Source of the DNA: Pseudaminobacter sp047739745
GTDB lineage: Bacteria; Pseudomonadota; Alphaproteobacteria; Rhizobiales; Rhizobiaceae
NCBI RefSeq assembly: GCF_047739745.1
Contig: NZ_JBLLVA010000016.1
Span: forward strand, 44,245 to 108,244
Direction: 5' to 3'
Length of the DNA stretch: 64,000 bases
A model generated the notes under the pieces. The model was not told the DNA's origin and made no database searches. It saw nothing but the letters and a program-made list of their open reading frames with translations. Both the position numbers and the translations under genes were made by a program. Positions 43,764 to 52,632 of this stretch are shown piece after piece (the stretch's first letter is position 1; each line of letters begins with the position of its first letter).

Positions 43764-45173
43764 TCAGTTGGCGTTCCACACCTTGAACGGCCGTGCTTTC
43801 TCGAAGGCGCGGGCGGCGTTGAGCACCTTTGCGTCGTGGTATTTCGCCGCCACGATTTGCAGGCCGACCGGCAGCCCGTCCTTGGTGAAGGCGCAAGGCA
43901 CGGTGATCGCCGGCTGCTGCGTCAGGTTGAACGGGTAGGCGAACGGCGACAGGTAGGTGAAGGCCGGCAGGGGCGTCTGCTTGCCGAGACCGACCGAATC
44001 CTCGACGATCTTCGACGGCGGCTGCGCGATCATCGGCGTTATCAGCAAATCCCATTTCTGGTGGAAATGCAGGAAGTGGCGGCCGAGCACCTCGCGCCGC
44101 TCGACGGCGGAGGCAAACGTCACGGCGTCCAGCGTCCGTCCCTCTGCGGCGACATCCTGCAGGCCGAGTTCGACCAGCTTCTGTTTGTCGCCCAGCGCGT
44201 CCAGCCGACGCGCCGCGCCGGTCGCCCAGAATGTGCGGAACGTCGGCATCGGGTCTTCGATGCCGGGATCGACCTGTTCGACATGCGCGCCGAGTTCGGA
44301 AAACACCTTGACGGCAGCAGCCACCGCCGCCGCGACGTCGGGATGCACGTCGGCGTAGCCGAGCGCCGGGCTGAAGGCGATCTTCAGGCCGGCGACGCCG
44401 TTTTCGAGCCCGTCGCGCCAGACCGTGTCGGTCGGCGGCAGCGAGTTCCAGTCGCGCGGATCGGGCTTGGCTACGACGTCGAACAGCAGGGCCACGTCGC
44501 GCACCGAACGGGCCATAGGCGTCACGTTGTAGAGCGTGCCGTTTTGCGAATAGGGATAGACGGCAACCCGGCCGAGGGTCGGCTTGAAGCCGACGACGCC
44601 GGTGTGCGAGGCCGGCATGCGGCCCGATCCGCCGCCGTCGGTGGCAACATGCAGCGGGCCGAACCCGGCCGCCGCTCCAGCCGACGAGCCGCCGCTGCTG
44701 CCGCCGGCGGTGTGTTCGAGGTTCCAGGGGTTTCGGGTAACGCCGTGCACCGGGCAGTCCGACAGCCCCTTCCAGCCGAATTCGGCCGTCGTGCTTTTGC
44801 CGAGCAGCACCGCGCCGCTTTCGCGAAGGCGCGCGGTGGCCGGCGAATCCTCGTTCCACTCCTGGTTCGGATCGGTCGATCGGCTGCCCCACAGCGTGGG
44901 CCACCCCTTGGTCAGGATCAGGTCCTTGATGGCCGCCGGGACGCCATCGACGGGGCCGAGCGGCGCGCCCTTCATCCAGCGCGCCTCGGATTTGCGGGCG
45001 TCCTCGATCGCGCTCGTCTTGTCCAGCAGCGCAAAGGCGTTGATCTTCGGCTCGTGCTTTTCGATGTGGCCGAGGATCGCCTCCGTCGCTTCGACCGGGG
45101 AAAGCGTCTTCTTGACGTAGTGCGTCACTAGCTCATTGGCTTCCATGTCCCAAATGTTCTCATGCTTTGCCAT
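43764..45173 (-). CDS. Amidase (amidase-signature family)
   Basis: 469 residues from M-A-K-H-E-N-I-W (45173). The Ser-cisSer-Lys triad is complete: Lys in G-V-P-A-A-I-K-D, cis-Ser in A-G-G-S-S-G-G-S-S-A-G, and the nucleophile in T-D-G-G-G-S-G-R-M-P-A-S. The residue after the nucleophile is Gly where Ile is usual, which may widen the pocket. The family hydrolyses amides to acid and ammonia. No signal peptide, so cytoplasmic. It is the first gene before the binding protein of the ABC operon and probably acts on what is imported. Confidence 0.88.
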   Translation of the reverse strand: MAKHENIWDMEANELVTHYVKKTLSPVEATEAILGHIEKHEPKINAFALLDKTSAIEDARKSEARWMKGAPLGPVDGVPAAIKDLILTKGWPTLWGSRSTDPNQEWNEDSPATARLRESGAVLLGKSTTAEFGWKGLSDCPVHGVTRNPWNLEHTAGGSSGGSSAGAAAGFGPLHVATDGGGSGRMPASHTGVVGFKPTLGRVAVYPYSQNGTLYNVTPMARSVRDVALLFDVVAKPDPRDWNSLPPTDTVWRDGLENGVAGLKIAFSPALGYADVHPDVAAAVAAAVKVFSELGAHVEQVDPGIEDPMPTFRTFWATGAARRLDALGDKQKLVELGLQDVAAEGRTLDAVTFASAVERREVLGRHFLHFHQKWDLLITPMIAQPPSKIVEDSVGLGKQTPLPAFTYLSPFAYPFNLTQQPAITVPCAFTKDGLPVGLQIVAAKYHDAKVLNAARAFEKARPFKVWNAN

Positions 45174-45925
45174 TGTGCGTGCTCTCAAGTCTGCGGATGG
45201 ATAAAACGGTGAAAGGAAACCGATGACTCAAAATATCTCGCACCTTTTCCATTGTTAGCAATTAATTTCCATTTCCAAAATTTCATGCATCGTGGGCGGC
45301 TGATCACTTTGCTCGTGATCGGCTGCTCGTCGGAGGTGAGGAGCGGCACCTCCGTATCGACCATGATCCTCAGTGCAACGCGCGGAATCTTGACACCGGC
45401 CCGACGGTCTAATGATTCGGCGAAGTGGAGCCTCAGATTGGATGACTTCAACACGGTCAGCGCGCTGATCGACATATCAGGCGCTGGCACGATCGAGGAA
45501 GCTAAAGCGTTGCTGCAGAGGTTCCGGGTTACTTCAGAAGCGCTGACCACGACAATCGATGAATTCCCGCTCGATTTGATGACATTGAATTTCTTGTTGG
45601 ACGCCGACAAGGAAGGCGCTCAGAAATCCATCCGCAAACTTGCTCGAATGCGACTGACGAACATCAAGTTTTTAATCCAAAACACAGCAAGATCCGAGCC
45701 GCTGGACACTCCTTGACAACCGCCATGCTCGCCGCAAAACCGACTGGCGAAGGTATGCTACAGTCAAGAGTGAACCGCTGGAGGTGCGGGAATGTTGCGT
45801 CCGAGCAGCGCAATTCGCTCATCCCAGCCGTTTGAGTTCCGCTGCCACTGGCTGGAGCGGACGTCGCGGTTAACAGTTCGGTGCGAGCGACGCCTGGAGC
45901 CCAATCACTGCCGATTTCTTGGCGG
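45174..45925. other. Unresolved stretch upstream of the amidase
   Basis: Open frames of 141 codons (minus, 45185-45610) and 154 codons (plus, 45252-45716) overlap on opposite strands. Neither has a clear ribosome-binding site or a family I recognise. The plus frame has a helical, protein-like C-terminal half (E-E-A-K-A-L-L-Q-R-F-R-V); the minus frame ends 12 bases before the amidase start and has a more typical codon third-position bias. It may be a remnant gene or the amidase leader. 45717-45925 shows nothing. Confidence 0.3.
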
Positions 45926-46222
45926 CTAAGCTTTGATCGCAAACTCTTCACAGGTCACCAAGGTGACCGATGCACCGACTTCTTTGACGATTGCATAGAG
46001 TTCTGCCACGGCGGCCGAGCCGTTGTGTTTGTCCATGCCGGCTTTGTCAGCGAACCGCTCGAAGGTGGTGAAAACGCAAGGATCGTTCAGGTCTTGCGAA
46101 ATGAAGTAGTTCGGCGTGCCAGGCTCGTTCTTCTTGACGTCGTCAATAATCGCCAGGAGCGACTGGCGAACGCGTGCTTCGATGCCTTTGGGCGTCTTGA
46201 TGATGGCTGTGATTGTCAACAT
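45926..46222 (-). CDS. Antibiotic-biosynthesis-monooxygenase (ABM) domain protein
   Basis: 98 residues from M-L-T-I-T-A-I-I-K (46222); an in-frame ATG 18 bases earlier is also possible. The ABM pattern is clear: a first strand, then L-L-A-I-I-D-D-V-K-K-N-E-P-G-T-P-N-Y, then C-V-F-T-T-F-E-R-F-A-D-K-A-G-M-D-K-H. Members are small dimeric ferredoxin-like enzymes, often quinol or heme monooxygenases, and many have unknown substrates. It stands alone here. Confidence 0.8.
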   Translation of the reverse strand: MLTITAIIKTPKGIEARVRQSLLAIIDDVKKNEPGTPNYFISQDLNDPCVFTTFERFADKAGMDKHNGSAAVAELYAIVKEVGASVTLVTCEEFAIKA

Positions 46223-46467
46223 GACTTGGTTCTCATTCAATGTTGATGGCTGTTAACTGTATTGCTCTACGTTCCAAAAAACCGATAGATGCCGCTTTCC
46301 CGGCGACGTCACAAATTCAGCATCCGTCGCCGTAACATCGGATGTAGCAACGTGCACCTCAGGCGAGTCCGCCCACGTTCAGACCTTGTCGGCGTCCTCA
46401 AGATACCGATTACTTTTCCTTACGAGACGACATGTTCGCAATCGAGAGATCAGGCGCTGCGACCCCA

Positions 46468-46863
46468 TCAGTCCCTGTTTCTGGCTGTTTCAGCCGCGGC
46501 AGCGAAATGACGCATGACTAGATCACTGCAACGCTGCGACAGGCCTGCGCTCTCAACTGCCCGCCGCATACATCTCAGCCACAGATCGCGCAGATCCGGC
46601 CCGATTTCAATATGCTCGTGTATCTCCTTCAAGCGCGAATGACCGTGCTTCTGAACATAGTAACTCGGTCCCCCGAAAAACCCACAGAGATAGTTGAATT
46701 GCTCCTCACGGGAATGGGCAATGCCGTGGCCGCGAAGGTGCAAGAGGTGAAGCGGGGCAGCATCCTCGGCCTGTTCGACAACGTCGTAAAACAGCTCAAC
46801 AATGCGGCCGACAGTTTCCTCACCGCCCAGCTCCAGATAAAGGGAACGTTCCAAACCCCACAT
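46468..46863 (-). CDS. Group II truncated haemoglobin
   Basis: 131 residues. Pattern of group II truncated globins: L-Y-L-E-L-G-G-E-E-T-V-G-R-I-V-E-L-F-Y at the N-terminus, then F-N-Y-L-C-G-F-F-G-G-P-S-Y-Y-V-Q-K-H-G-H (region of the proximal histidine), and the conserved Trp in L-R-D-L-W-L-R-C-M. Such proteins bind O2 or NO and are often linked to stress protection. It follows urtE-like by 145 bases on the same strand and may be the last gene of the importer operon. Confidence 0.85.
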   Translation of the reverse strand: MWGLERSLYLELGGEETVGRIVELFYDVVEQAEDAAPLHLLHLRGHGIAHSREEQFNYLCGFFGGPSYYVQKHGHSRLKEIHEHIEIGPDLRDLWLRCMRRAVESAGLSQRCSDLVMRHFAAAAETARNRD

Positions 46864-47008
46864 CCTTACTCAACTATTTCCTGAATAGGTTCTTTGAGGA
46901 ACAGCATAGCGGGTGAGTGCGATTCCCATAAGAAACAATATCTTGCGGTTTCTATGGCGAGTCGGAATTTATTAGCTGTATGTCGGACCACGCAACAGCA
47001 CAAATGCT

Positions 47009-47725
47009 TTATATGCCTAGGTATTTACTCACTATTTCCCGGTCTAAAAGCTGGCTGGGGTGTATCTGAGCAACAATCTTGCCTTTCTGAATGATAGACA
47101 CAAAATCGGCAACCGAAGCAATAAAGTGGAGGTCCTGCTCCACCAGCAGTACGGTTATTCCGAGCTTCTCCTTCAGCATCACCAAGCGCTCGGCAATTTC
47201 ATCGACAATGGAAGGCTGGATACCTTCTGTCGGCTCATCAAGCATGATCAACTGCGGCTTGCCGACAAGGCATCGAGCCAAGGCTAGGATTTGTTGCTGC
47301 CCACCCGAAAGGCCGCCGCCAGGGCGGTCCAAAAGTGGCAACAGGGCGGGAAAGTATTCGAGCACATCGGTCAGGACGCTTTCATCCTTGGTATGTGTCA
47401 TACCCATGCGGAGGTTTTCCATCACCGAAAGCTTGGTGAAAATCTCGCGGCCCTGCGGCACATAACCCAGACCCAACTGGGCCCTTTCATACGACTTGTA
47501 TCCCGAAATTCCTTTTCCCTTGAACGTGATGGTGCCGCCCATCGATTTAAGGTGGCCGATAAGAGTTTTTAAGAGCGTTGTCTTGCCCATTCCGTTGTGG
47601 CCAAGGATGCCCATTATCGTTCCCGATGGGATCGACAGGTCGATCCCATCGAGAATGGGAATCCGGCCATAACCGGAACGCAATCCGCGAATTTCAAGCA
47701 GCGGCTGATCGGCCAAGATAGACAT
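47009..47725 (-). CDS. ABC importer ATPase 2, urea/short-chain-amide type (UrtE/LivF-like)
   Basis: 238 residues. Walker A G-H-N-G-M-G-K-T-T, signature LSGGQQQ, Walker B L-I-M-L-D-E-P-T-E-G-I-Q-P-S-I. The last string (E-G-I-Q-P) is the mark of UrtE and amide-transporter ATPases rather than of LivF for branched amino acids. It overlaps the preceding ATPase gene by 32 bases. With 47694-51685 it forms a five-gene importer of the Urt/Fmd type. Confidence 0.88.
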   Translation of the reverse strand: MSILADQPLLEIRGLRSGYGRIPILDGIDLSIPSGTIMGILGHNGMGKTTLLKTLIGHLKSMGGTITFKGKGISGYKSYERAQLGLGYVPQGREIFTKLSVMENLRMGMTHTKDESVLTDVLEYFPALLPLLDRPGGGLSGGQQQILALARCLVGKPQLIMLDEPTEGIQPSIVDEIAERLVMLKEKLGITVLLVEQDLHFIASVADFVSIIQKGKIVAQIHPSQLLDREIVSKYLGI

Positions 47726-48434
47726 CGCGCACCATTTCGTTGTTCTGGATATTTGCCATGGTGTCCTCGGCGAGAATTTTGCCTTGGTGGAACACCGTTA
47801 CCGTCTTCGCAATCTTGCGTATGAACTGCATGTCGTGTTCAACGACGATGATGCTGCGTGACTTGTTCATCTCGAGGATGAGTTCTGCGGTCCTTGCGGT
47901 CTCGTCCTCTGTCATCCCGGCGGTTGGCTCGTCAAGCAGGATGAGGACAGGATCGCGGCTCACCACCATGGCGAGCTCGACCCACTGTCTTTGCCCATGC
48001 GCCAGCTCGCCCACGCGCTTGCGCGCCAATCCTGCGATACCCAGACGCTCCATAGTTTCATCGACTACCCGGTCTGGTCGGGCCGCCTTGCCGAAATAGC
48101 TAGCTGCAAGCCAGATATTTTCGCGCGCAGTCAGATTGTCAAAGACATCCGGCACTTGGTTCTTGATGCCGAGCCCGGCGCGGCTCACGGCATGCGGTTC
48201 CCAGCCTGTAATATCAACACCGTTCAACACGATATTTCCCGCTGTTGGCCGATGTTGCGCGGTCAGCATCTTGAAGAATGTACTCTTGCCCGCGCCATTA
48301 GGCCCGATTAGGCACCGCAGCTCGCCCCGTTGAATCTTGAAGGACACGGAATCGATGGCCGAAACACCGCCAAAGCGTTTGGTGAGCCCCGTCGTCTCCA
48401 GAACGCAATCCGATTGGCCGGTTGTCGTGTTCAT
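47694..48434 (-). CDS. ABC importer ATPase 1, urea/short-chain-amide type (UrtD/LivG-like)
   Basis: 246 residues from M-N-T-T-T-G-Q-S-D (48434), whose ATG overlaps the stop of the permease gene (ATGA). Walker A G-P-N-G-A-G-K-S-T, an H-G-Q-R-Q-W-V-E signature (the UrtD form of LSGGQ), Walker B L-I-L-L-D-E-P-T-A-G-M-T and switch V-V-E-H-D-M. The A-H-G-Q-R-Q-W-V-E-L signature and G-M-T-E-D-E-T are typical of UrtD-type subunits. Confidence 0.88.
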   Translation of the reverse strand: MNTTTGQSDCVLETTGLTKRFGGVSAIDSVSFKIQRGELRCLIGPNGAGKSTFFKMLTAQHRPTAGNIVLNGVDITGWEPHAVSRAGLGIKNQVPDVFDNLTARENIWLAASYFGKAARPDRVVDETMERLGIAGLARKRVGELAHGQRQWVELAMVVSRDPVLILLDEPTAGMTEDETARTAELILEMNKSRSIIVVEHDMQFIRKIAKTVTVFHQGKILAEDTMANIQNNEMVRDVYLGRSAAA

Positions 48435-49498
48435 CGGATTGTCCCACCCTGTTCCACCGGTTTGCCGACTGGTGCCGCACTCTTCCTGCGATTGAACCGG
48501 CCCAGCAGGTTGCCAAGGGTTGGCAAAATCCCGCTTGGAAACACCATCACGAACACGATGAGCACGGCGCCGAGATAGACGGTCACCTGGCCTATACCTG
48601 CTGTGCCGAGCCAACTGGTCAGATACTGCACGATGGCGGTGCCTGCGATCGGCCCGACCAAGGTCGACCGGCCGCCCACGATCGCGTAAATAACGATGTT
48701 GGCAGCTGAATTCAGGTTCATCATCTCTGGCGCTACGAAATTGCCCCACACGCCGTAAAGGACACCGGCTAGCGCCGATATGCCACCGCACAGCACGAAG
48801 GCGCCGAGCTGATACTTCCGGCTATCATAACCAAGCAGTTCAGCCCTCCTTTCGTTGTCTCGAATGCCCATGAGAACGCGGCCAAAGTGAGTGGTCAAAA
48901 GGAGCCGCAGGCCGATAAAGACACAGAGCAGCGATATCAACGCAACGTAATAGACGCCATCCAGGAACAACACGTTTGATGTATCCCACGGGATTTGCAG
49001 ATCCGGTACGTTGGAGATTCCGTTTTGTCCCCTAAGCGGAACGCTGCCGATCGTAAATCGCTCGTCGGAGGTTGCTCTGACGGCCTTCTCCAAGGTAACC
49101 GTAATAACAAGAGTTATCACGGTGAAATAAATCTTACTGATCCTGCCATAAATCATAAAATAGCCAAGTACCAGCGCGGTAATCGTTCCAACCAATATCG
49201 CAACAATGACGGCTACAGTCGTATTTCCAAAATTCAACGCAAAGACAGCATAGGTGTATCCGCCAATCCCGTACATCGCTGTCTGGCCGAAGCTGAGCAT
49301 TCCGCAGTAACCCCAGAGATAGCTCATGCTCAGGGTAAGGATGGAATAGATAAGTATGATCGATGTGCTCATGACAACATCGAGGCCAACCAGCAACGGC
49401 AACGCAAATCCAAAAATTGCGACGACGGCCACGAGAAACCACCAAAGACCGGTTGCTGGCTCGCTGTCTTCGCCCAAAAGCCGCGTAAACTTGGACAT
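48431..49498 (-). CDS. ABC importer permease 2, urea/amide type (UrtC/LivM-like)
   Basis: 355 residues with about nine to ten hydrophobic segments. It carries the LivM/UrtC pattern (S-M-S-Y-L-W-G-Y-C-G-M-L-S-F-G-Q-T-A-M-Y-G-I-G-G-Y and later R-V-L-M-G-I-R-D-N-E-R-R-A-E-L-L-G-Y). It starts 2 bases after the other permease stop and ends overlapping the first ATPase start. Confidence 0.9.
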   Translation of the reverse strand: MSKFTRLLGEDSEPATGLWWFLVAVVAIFGFALPLLVGLDVVMSTSIILIYSILTLSMSYLWGYCGMLSFGQTAMYGIGGYTYAVFALNFGNTTVAVIVAILVGTITALVLGYFMIYGRISKIYFTVITLVITVTLEKAVRATSDERFTIGSVPLRGQNGISNVPDLQIPWDTSNVLFLDGVYYVALISLLCVFIGLRLLLTTHFGRVLMGIRDNERRAELLGYDSRKYQLGAFVLCGGISALAGVLYGVWGNFVAPEMMNLNSAANIVIYAIVGGRSTLVGPIAGTAIVQYLTSWLGTAGIGQVTVYLGAVLIVFVMVFPSGILPTLGNLLGRFNRRKSAAPVGKPVEQGGTIR

Positions 49499-49500
49499 AA

Positions 49501-50367
49501 TTAAATTCCCCCATTAAAGCGGCCGGTGATGCCGGATGGAAGCAGCCGAAGAAGTACGATGGCCACGAGCAGAACGCTGATTTCCCCCAGGACTTGCGTC
49601 GTCGCGTAGGAAATCACTCCGTCGGTCACACCAAAGATGGTGGAGGCGTAAAGGGTTCCTGTAAGAGGGGCGGCGCCCCCGCTAATCACGGTTACGAATG
49701 CCTTGGCCACATAGAACCCGCCCATCGTAGGCTGTGTGCCCACAAGCGGCGCGATCAAGGCGCCGCCAAGCCCGGTGATCGCTGAGCCAAAACCAAATGT
49801 CAGCATGTAATATTTGTCCGTATTGATGCCAAGCGCCGAAGCCATTCCTGGGTTCTGCATTGTGCCTCGCACGATCAACCCGAAGCGGGTATGCCTCCAA
49901 AGCAAGTAAGTCAGGATGAGAAGGGCAGCAGATATTCCGATCAGAACTAGATTGTATATGGAGATCGAAAAGTCGCCAAATTCGATCTTGCCCAGCTGGA
50001 CATCGACTCCCGCTTCCTGCGGTCCAAATATTGTCGTTACCAGCCCGACCATCAGAAGGCTAAGCCCCCATGTGGCAAGCAGCGTGTCCATGATGCGACC
50101 GTAAAGGTGGCGGATCAGGGCGCGTTCAATAATGATGCCGAACAGTCCGACAATGAGGCCAGACATCAGCGCTGAGACCCAGAAGTTGATGTGAAATTTG
50201 GTCAGCCAAAGACACGCGTACGCACCAAGCATGATAAATTCGCCTTGGGCGAGATTAATAACTCCCATCATGCCGAAAATGATGGCCAATCCCAGACTGA
50301 TAAGAATGAAGAAGCTCATCGAGAAGAGGATCTGATAAAGGATGACCAGGACGTCTACCATCGCCAT
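49501..50367 (-). CDS. ABC importer permease 1, urea/amide type (UrtB/LivH-like)
   Basis: 288 residues with eight hydrophobic segments. L-G-L-A-I-I-F-G-M-M-G-V-I-N-L-A-Q-G-E-F-I-M-L-G-A-Y is the LivH/UrtB opening, and R-G-T-M-Q-N-P-G-M-A-S-A-L-G-I-N the cytoplasmic coupling loop. UrtB proteins with a long N-terminal extension exist; this one lacks it, nearer to the amide importers. Confidence 0.9.
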   Translation of the reverse strand: MAMVDVLVILYQILFSMSFFILISLGLAIIFGMMGVINLAQGEFIMLGAYACLWLTKFHINFWVSALMSGLIVGLFGIIIERALIRHLYGRIMDTLLATWGLSLLMVGLVTTIFGPQEAGVDVQLGKIEFGDFSISIYNLVLIGISAALLILTYLLWRHTRFGLIVRGTMQNPGMASALGINTDKYYMLTFGFGSAITGLGGALIAPLVGTQPTMGGFYVAKAFVTVISGGAAPLTGTLYASTIFGVTDGVISYATTQVLGEISVLLVAIVLLRLLPSGITGRFNGGI

Positions 50368-50393
50368 TCGAACCTTGGTTGCGTTTCATCTAG

Positions 50394-50430
50394 CTGCTGG
50401 CAATCACGTTAGAAACGTGATCGCCAGCAG
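50394..50430 (-). other. Long hairpin between binding-protein and permease genes
   Basis: CTGCTGGC-A-ATCACGTT pairs with AACGTGAT-C-GCCAGCAG: a 17-base stem with one mismatch and a three-base loop, without a T-run. It lies in the 85-base gap after the binding-protein gene. Such a structure usually protects the upstream mRNA so the binding protein is made in excess over the membrane parts. Confidence 0.7.
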
Positions 50431-50452
50431 TCGGTGATGTTCCAGGATCAGA

Positions 50453-51685
50453 TTACTCGATTGTATATTGTTTGGTGTCGTTCGGGTTCTTGCGGAGATC
50501 GCACACAGCTTGAGTGTCAATCGGCTGGAGTTGTTTAAAGGTCTCCAGGTGGTCCCAGCCTTGTTTCTTGTTGCTCTTCACAAGGTGCACATCCATTATC
50601 GCGTGGTTGGTCTGCCCGTCTACTGTCACCAAGCCGCCCGGTGCCTCGAACTGGACGCCATCCAAGGCCGCAATAACAGCGTCTGGTGACGGATCCCCAG
50701 CTTTCTTGACCGCGTTGGCCCAGATGTTGACGCCTCTATAGCCGTATTCGCCATAGTCACCAACATAGTCTTGTTCGCCGGAATACTCTTTGAATTTACG
50801 GACGAAGTCCTGCGCCTTCTCGGTCGGCAACTCGTCATGGAATGGTGTCACATTCATGATGCCGGCTGCTTCTTCGCTGGAAAGATATGTCTGTTCTCTG
50901 CCAATGCCGAACATGCAGGAGGCCAGGGGTATCTTTGCCTTGCCTATAGTAGACTCATATTGACGGTAGAAGGCATTGTGTGCACTGCCGACAAGAATTG
51001 ACCACACGACATCAGGCTTGGCTGCCTGTATGCGGGAAAGCACCGGAGCGAAATTTGACACGTCAAGCGGGAAGAATTCGACCCCGATGTCCTCGCCGCC
51101 GGCGTCCCGCGTGTATTTCTGGATCCATTTAGCGGTCGTGTGGGGATAGATGTAGTCAGCGCCGAGGATGTAGCATTTCTTGCCGTAGTCCTTGACCACC
51201 CGAGGCACCAGAGGCGAGAGCTGCTGGGACGGAACCTGGGCCACGCAGACGTGACGTCGATCGCAAACACCGCCTTCATACATTGAGTTGTAGAAGTAAA
51301 GGCCGCCAAATTTGTGGACTACCGGCCGCATTACCTCTCGCGACGCGCTGGTAACTCCGCCGAATACAGCAGACGCCTTATCTTTGATAAGGGCTTGCGC
51401 CATATACTGGGAGTTTAGCTGATTGTTGGATTGGGAATCATAGAAAACCAACTCGAGAGGGCGCCCAAGAAGGCCACCTGCCTTATTAATCTCGTCCACA
51501 GCCATCGCGATGGCCGTGATCTGCTTGAGACTGTAGATATTCAAACCGCCAGTCTTGTCCAGAATGCTCGCGATACGAATTGGCTGTTCGGCAGCAAGCC
51601 CATTTGATTTAAGTAAAAACGGAAAACTTGCAAAGCCCAAGGCGCCAGTTGCTGTCTTGAAGAATTGCCTGCGATCGATCCTCAT
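50453..51685 (-). CDS. Substrate-binding protein of the urea/amide-type ABC importer
   Basis: 410 residues from M-R-I-D-R-R-Q-F-F-K (51685), with AGGGGAA upstream. A twin-arginine-like signal (D-R-R-Q-F-F-K then a hydrophobic stretch to G-L-A-A-E) suggests Tat export. The mature part is the AmiC/UrtA-type periplasmic fold: R-I-A-S-I-L-D-K-T-G-G-L, then A-V-F-G-G-V-T-S-A-S-R-E, and Y-I-L-G-A-D-Y-I-Y-P-H. It is related to the cytoplasmic sensor AmiC at 54948-56108, so both probably see a similar ligand. Expression is probably controlled by the ANTAR-type leader upstream. Confidence 0.88.
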   Translation of the reverse strand: MRIDRRQFFKTATGALGFASFPFLLKSNGLAAEQPIRIASILDKTGGLNIYSLKQITAIAMAVDEINKAGGLLGRPLELVFYDSQSNNQLNSQYMAQALIKDKASAVFGGVTSASREVMRPVVHKFGGLYFYNSMYEGGVCDRRHVCVAQVPSQQLSPLVPRVVKDYGKKCYILGADYIYPHTTAKWIQKYTRDAGGEDIGVEFFPLDVSNFAPVLSRIQAAKPDVVWSILVGSAHNAFYRQYESTIGKAKIPLASCMFGIGREQTYLSSEEAAGIMNVTPFHDELPTEKAQDFVRKFKEYSGEQDYVGDYGEYGYRGVNIWANAVKKAGDPSPDAVIAALDGVQFEAPGGLVTVDGQTNHAIMDVHLVKSNKKQGWDHLETFKQLQPIDTQAVCDLRKNPNDTKQYTIE

Positions 51686-51837
51686 GGCGTAGTTCCCCTT
51701 CCGATGTTGACCATGGAAATGCACGGAAATTGCCTTAGCCGGCGCCCTGGAGACCACTGTCTTTAGAGCGCGCGCACGATATGCTTATCGGTGGATCGGC
51801 CCACGAATTGCGGTGATTTGTAAATCGGGGGCAAAAG

Positions 51838-51914
51838 GACACTTTTAGAAGTGTCTTGAGAGAGCAGCTCTGCTCTCAAGGGCCGCATCCGCAGCTTTGC
51901 GAATTCGGCGTAGT
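51838..51914 (-). promoter_or_regulatory. ANTAR-type antitermination leader L1 (importer operon)
   Basis: Read on the minus strand. Hairpin P1 is TTCGC - AAAGCT - GCGGA (51903 to 51888). Hairpin P2 is GAGC - AGAGCT - GCTC (51875 to 51862), lying in a longer stem to 51879/51856. Then comes a terminator-like hairpin, GACACTT - 4 bases - AAGTGTC, followed by CCTTTT (51855 to 51838). Both six-base loops have A at position 1 and G at position 4, as described for ANTAR-bound RNAs. Unlike the other three leaders, P2 and the terminator do not share a strand here. Confidence 0.65.
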
Positions 51915-51920
51915 GGGTGC

Positions 51921-51949
51921 ATTAGCTAGGAAAGAGTTTTTCCTGTCAA
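51921..51949 (-). promoter_or_regulatory. Promoter of the importer operon
   Basis: TTGACA (51949 to 51944) and GCTAAT (51926 to 51921) with a 17-base spacer, 7 bases before the predicted leader L1. Confidence 0.65.
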
Positions 51950-52232
51950 GGTCATTTTGCGCACGTTTTCGCTACCGCTGTCGTGAGCGGTGCAAACTCC
52001 GGATCGCCGGCTGAAGTGGCCAGTTGATGCTGACGCGAGAAGTTGAGGGCAGCCTGTAGCCGGCCTTCAAGACAGTCAGAAGACAGGCATGCCAAGGTCG
52101 TTTTTTTGTGGCGTCGAGGCCGGCGACAACCACCACAAGCCTAGCGCAAAGGAATTACGTGTCAGGGATGCCGGCGGACATAGGTCTGGGGAAGTTTTTG
52201 CGCTTTGGACCTTGGATATCTCGATCTTGCCG

Positions 52233-52261
52233 TTGACACAGGGTGGTGGATTGCTGAGACT
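52233..52261 (+). promoter_or_regulatory. Promoter of the SAF-domain oxidoreductase unit
   Basis: TTGACA (52233-52238) with a weak -10, GAGACT (52256-52261), 17 bases apart, placed directly before leader L2. The same arrangement is seen in leaders L1 and L3. Confidence 0.5.
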
Positions 52262-52267
52262 TCAAAC

Positions 52268-52339
52268 ATCAAAGTTCGCGATGAGGCGGACCGAACAGAG
52301 CAAGGAAGCTCCCGCGGGTAATCCGTTGGGGGCTTTTTC
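52268..52339 (+). promoter_or_regulatory. ANTAR-type antitermination leader L2 (oxidoreductase)
   Basis: Hairpin P1 is TTCGC - GATGAG - GCGGA (52275-52290); hairpin P2 is GAGC - AAGGAA - GCTC (52298-52311). The terminator AGCTCCCGCGG / CCGTTGGGGGCT ends in TTTTTCC (52307-52339). The 3' strand of P2 is part of the 5' strand of the terminator, so P2 and terminator exclude each other. The segment aligns base for base with leader L3, 4.2 kb away. Confidence 0.75.
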
Positions 52340-52632
52340 CGTTTCAGGGCTGGCGTTTGACAGTTGTGCGAGGCCGACGGCTCGCACCTTGTCCAGGCTC
52401 TCCGGTAAGGTGCGACAACTCTGCGTCGCGATGGCAAGAAGGGGACATCAAGGATGCCTGCGATCGCCTGCTACGAGGCTATGAGTCGTCCTCACCTTGT
52501 CGGTTTAGCCGGATGGCCGTTGGTCGCAGCTGGGTGCCTTGCCTGGCTGCACGACGTGACGTTCGACCGACACGGCTTCAGCCCGCATTGGTCCCCGGTA
52601 GCCGGTCACTCAGTCCAAAAGGGGGCGGAGAA
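52340..52632 (+). other. Region between leader L2 and the oxidoreductase start
   Basis: 293 bases. The frame of the oxidoreductase is open upstream but arginine/serine-rich and without a start signal, so it is taken as untranslated. A 60-codon frame (52454-52636, M-P-A-I-A-C-Y-E-A-M, with a hydrophobic middle) ends in an ATGA overlap with the oxidoreductase start and could be a leader peptide; support is weak. Confidence 0.35.

Noticed and set aside
43836..45131. 431-codon plus-strand frame opposite the amidase
   Set aside because: Arginine/glycine/valine-rich shadow of a clear amidase gene.
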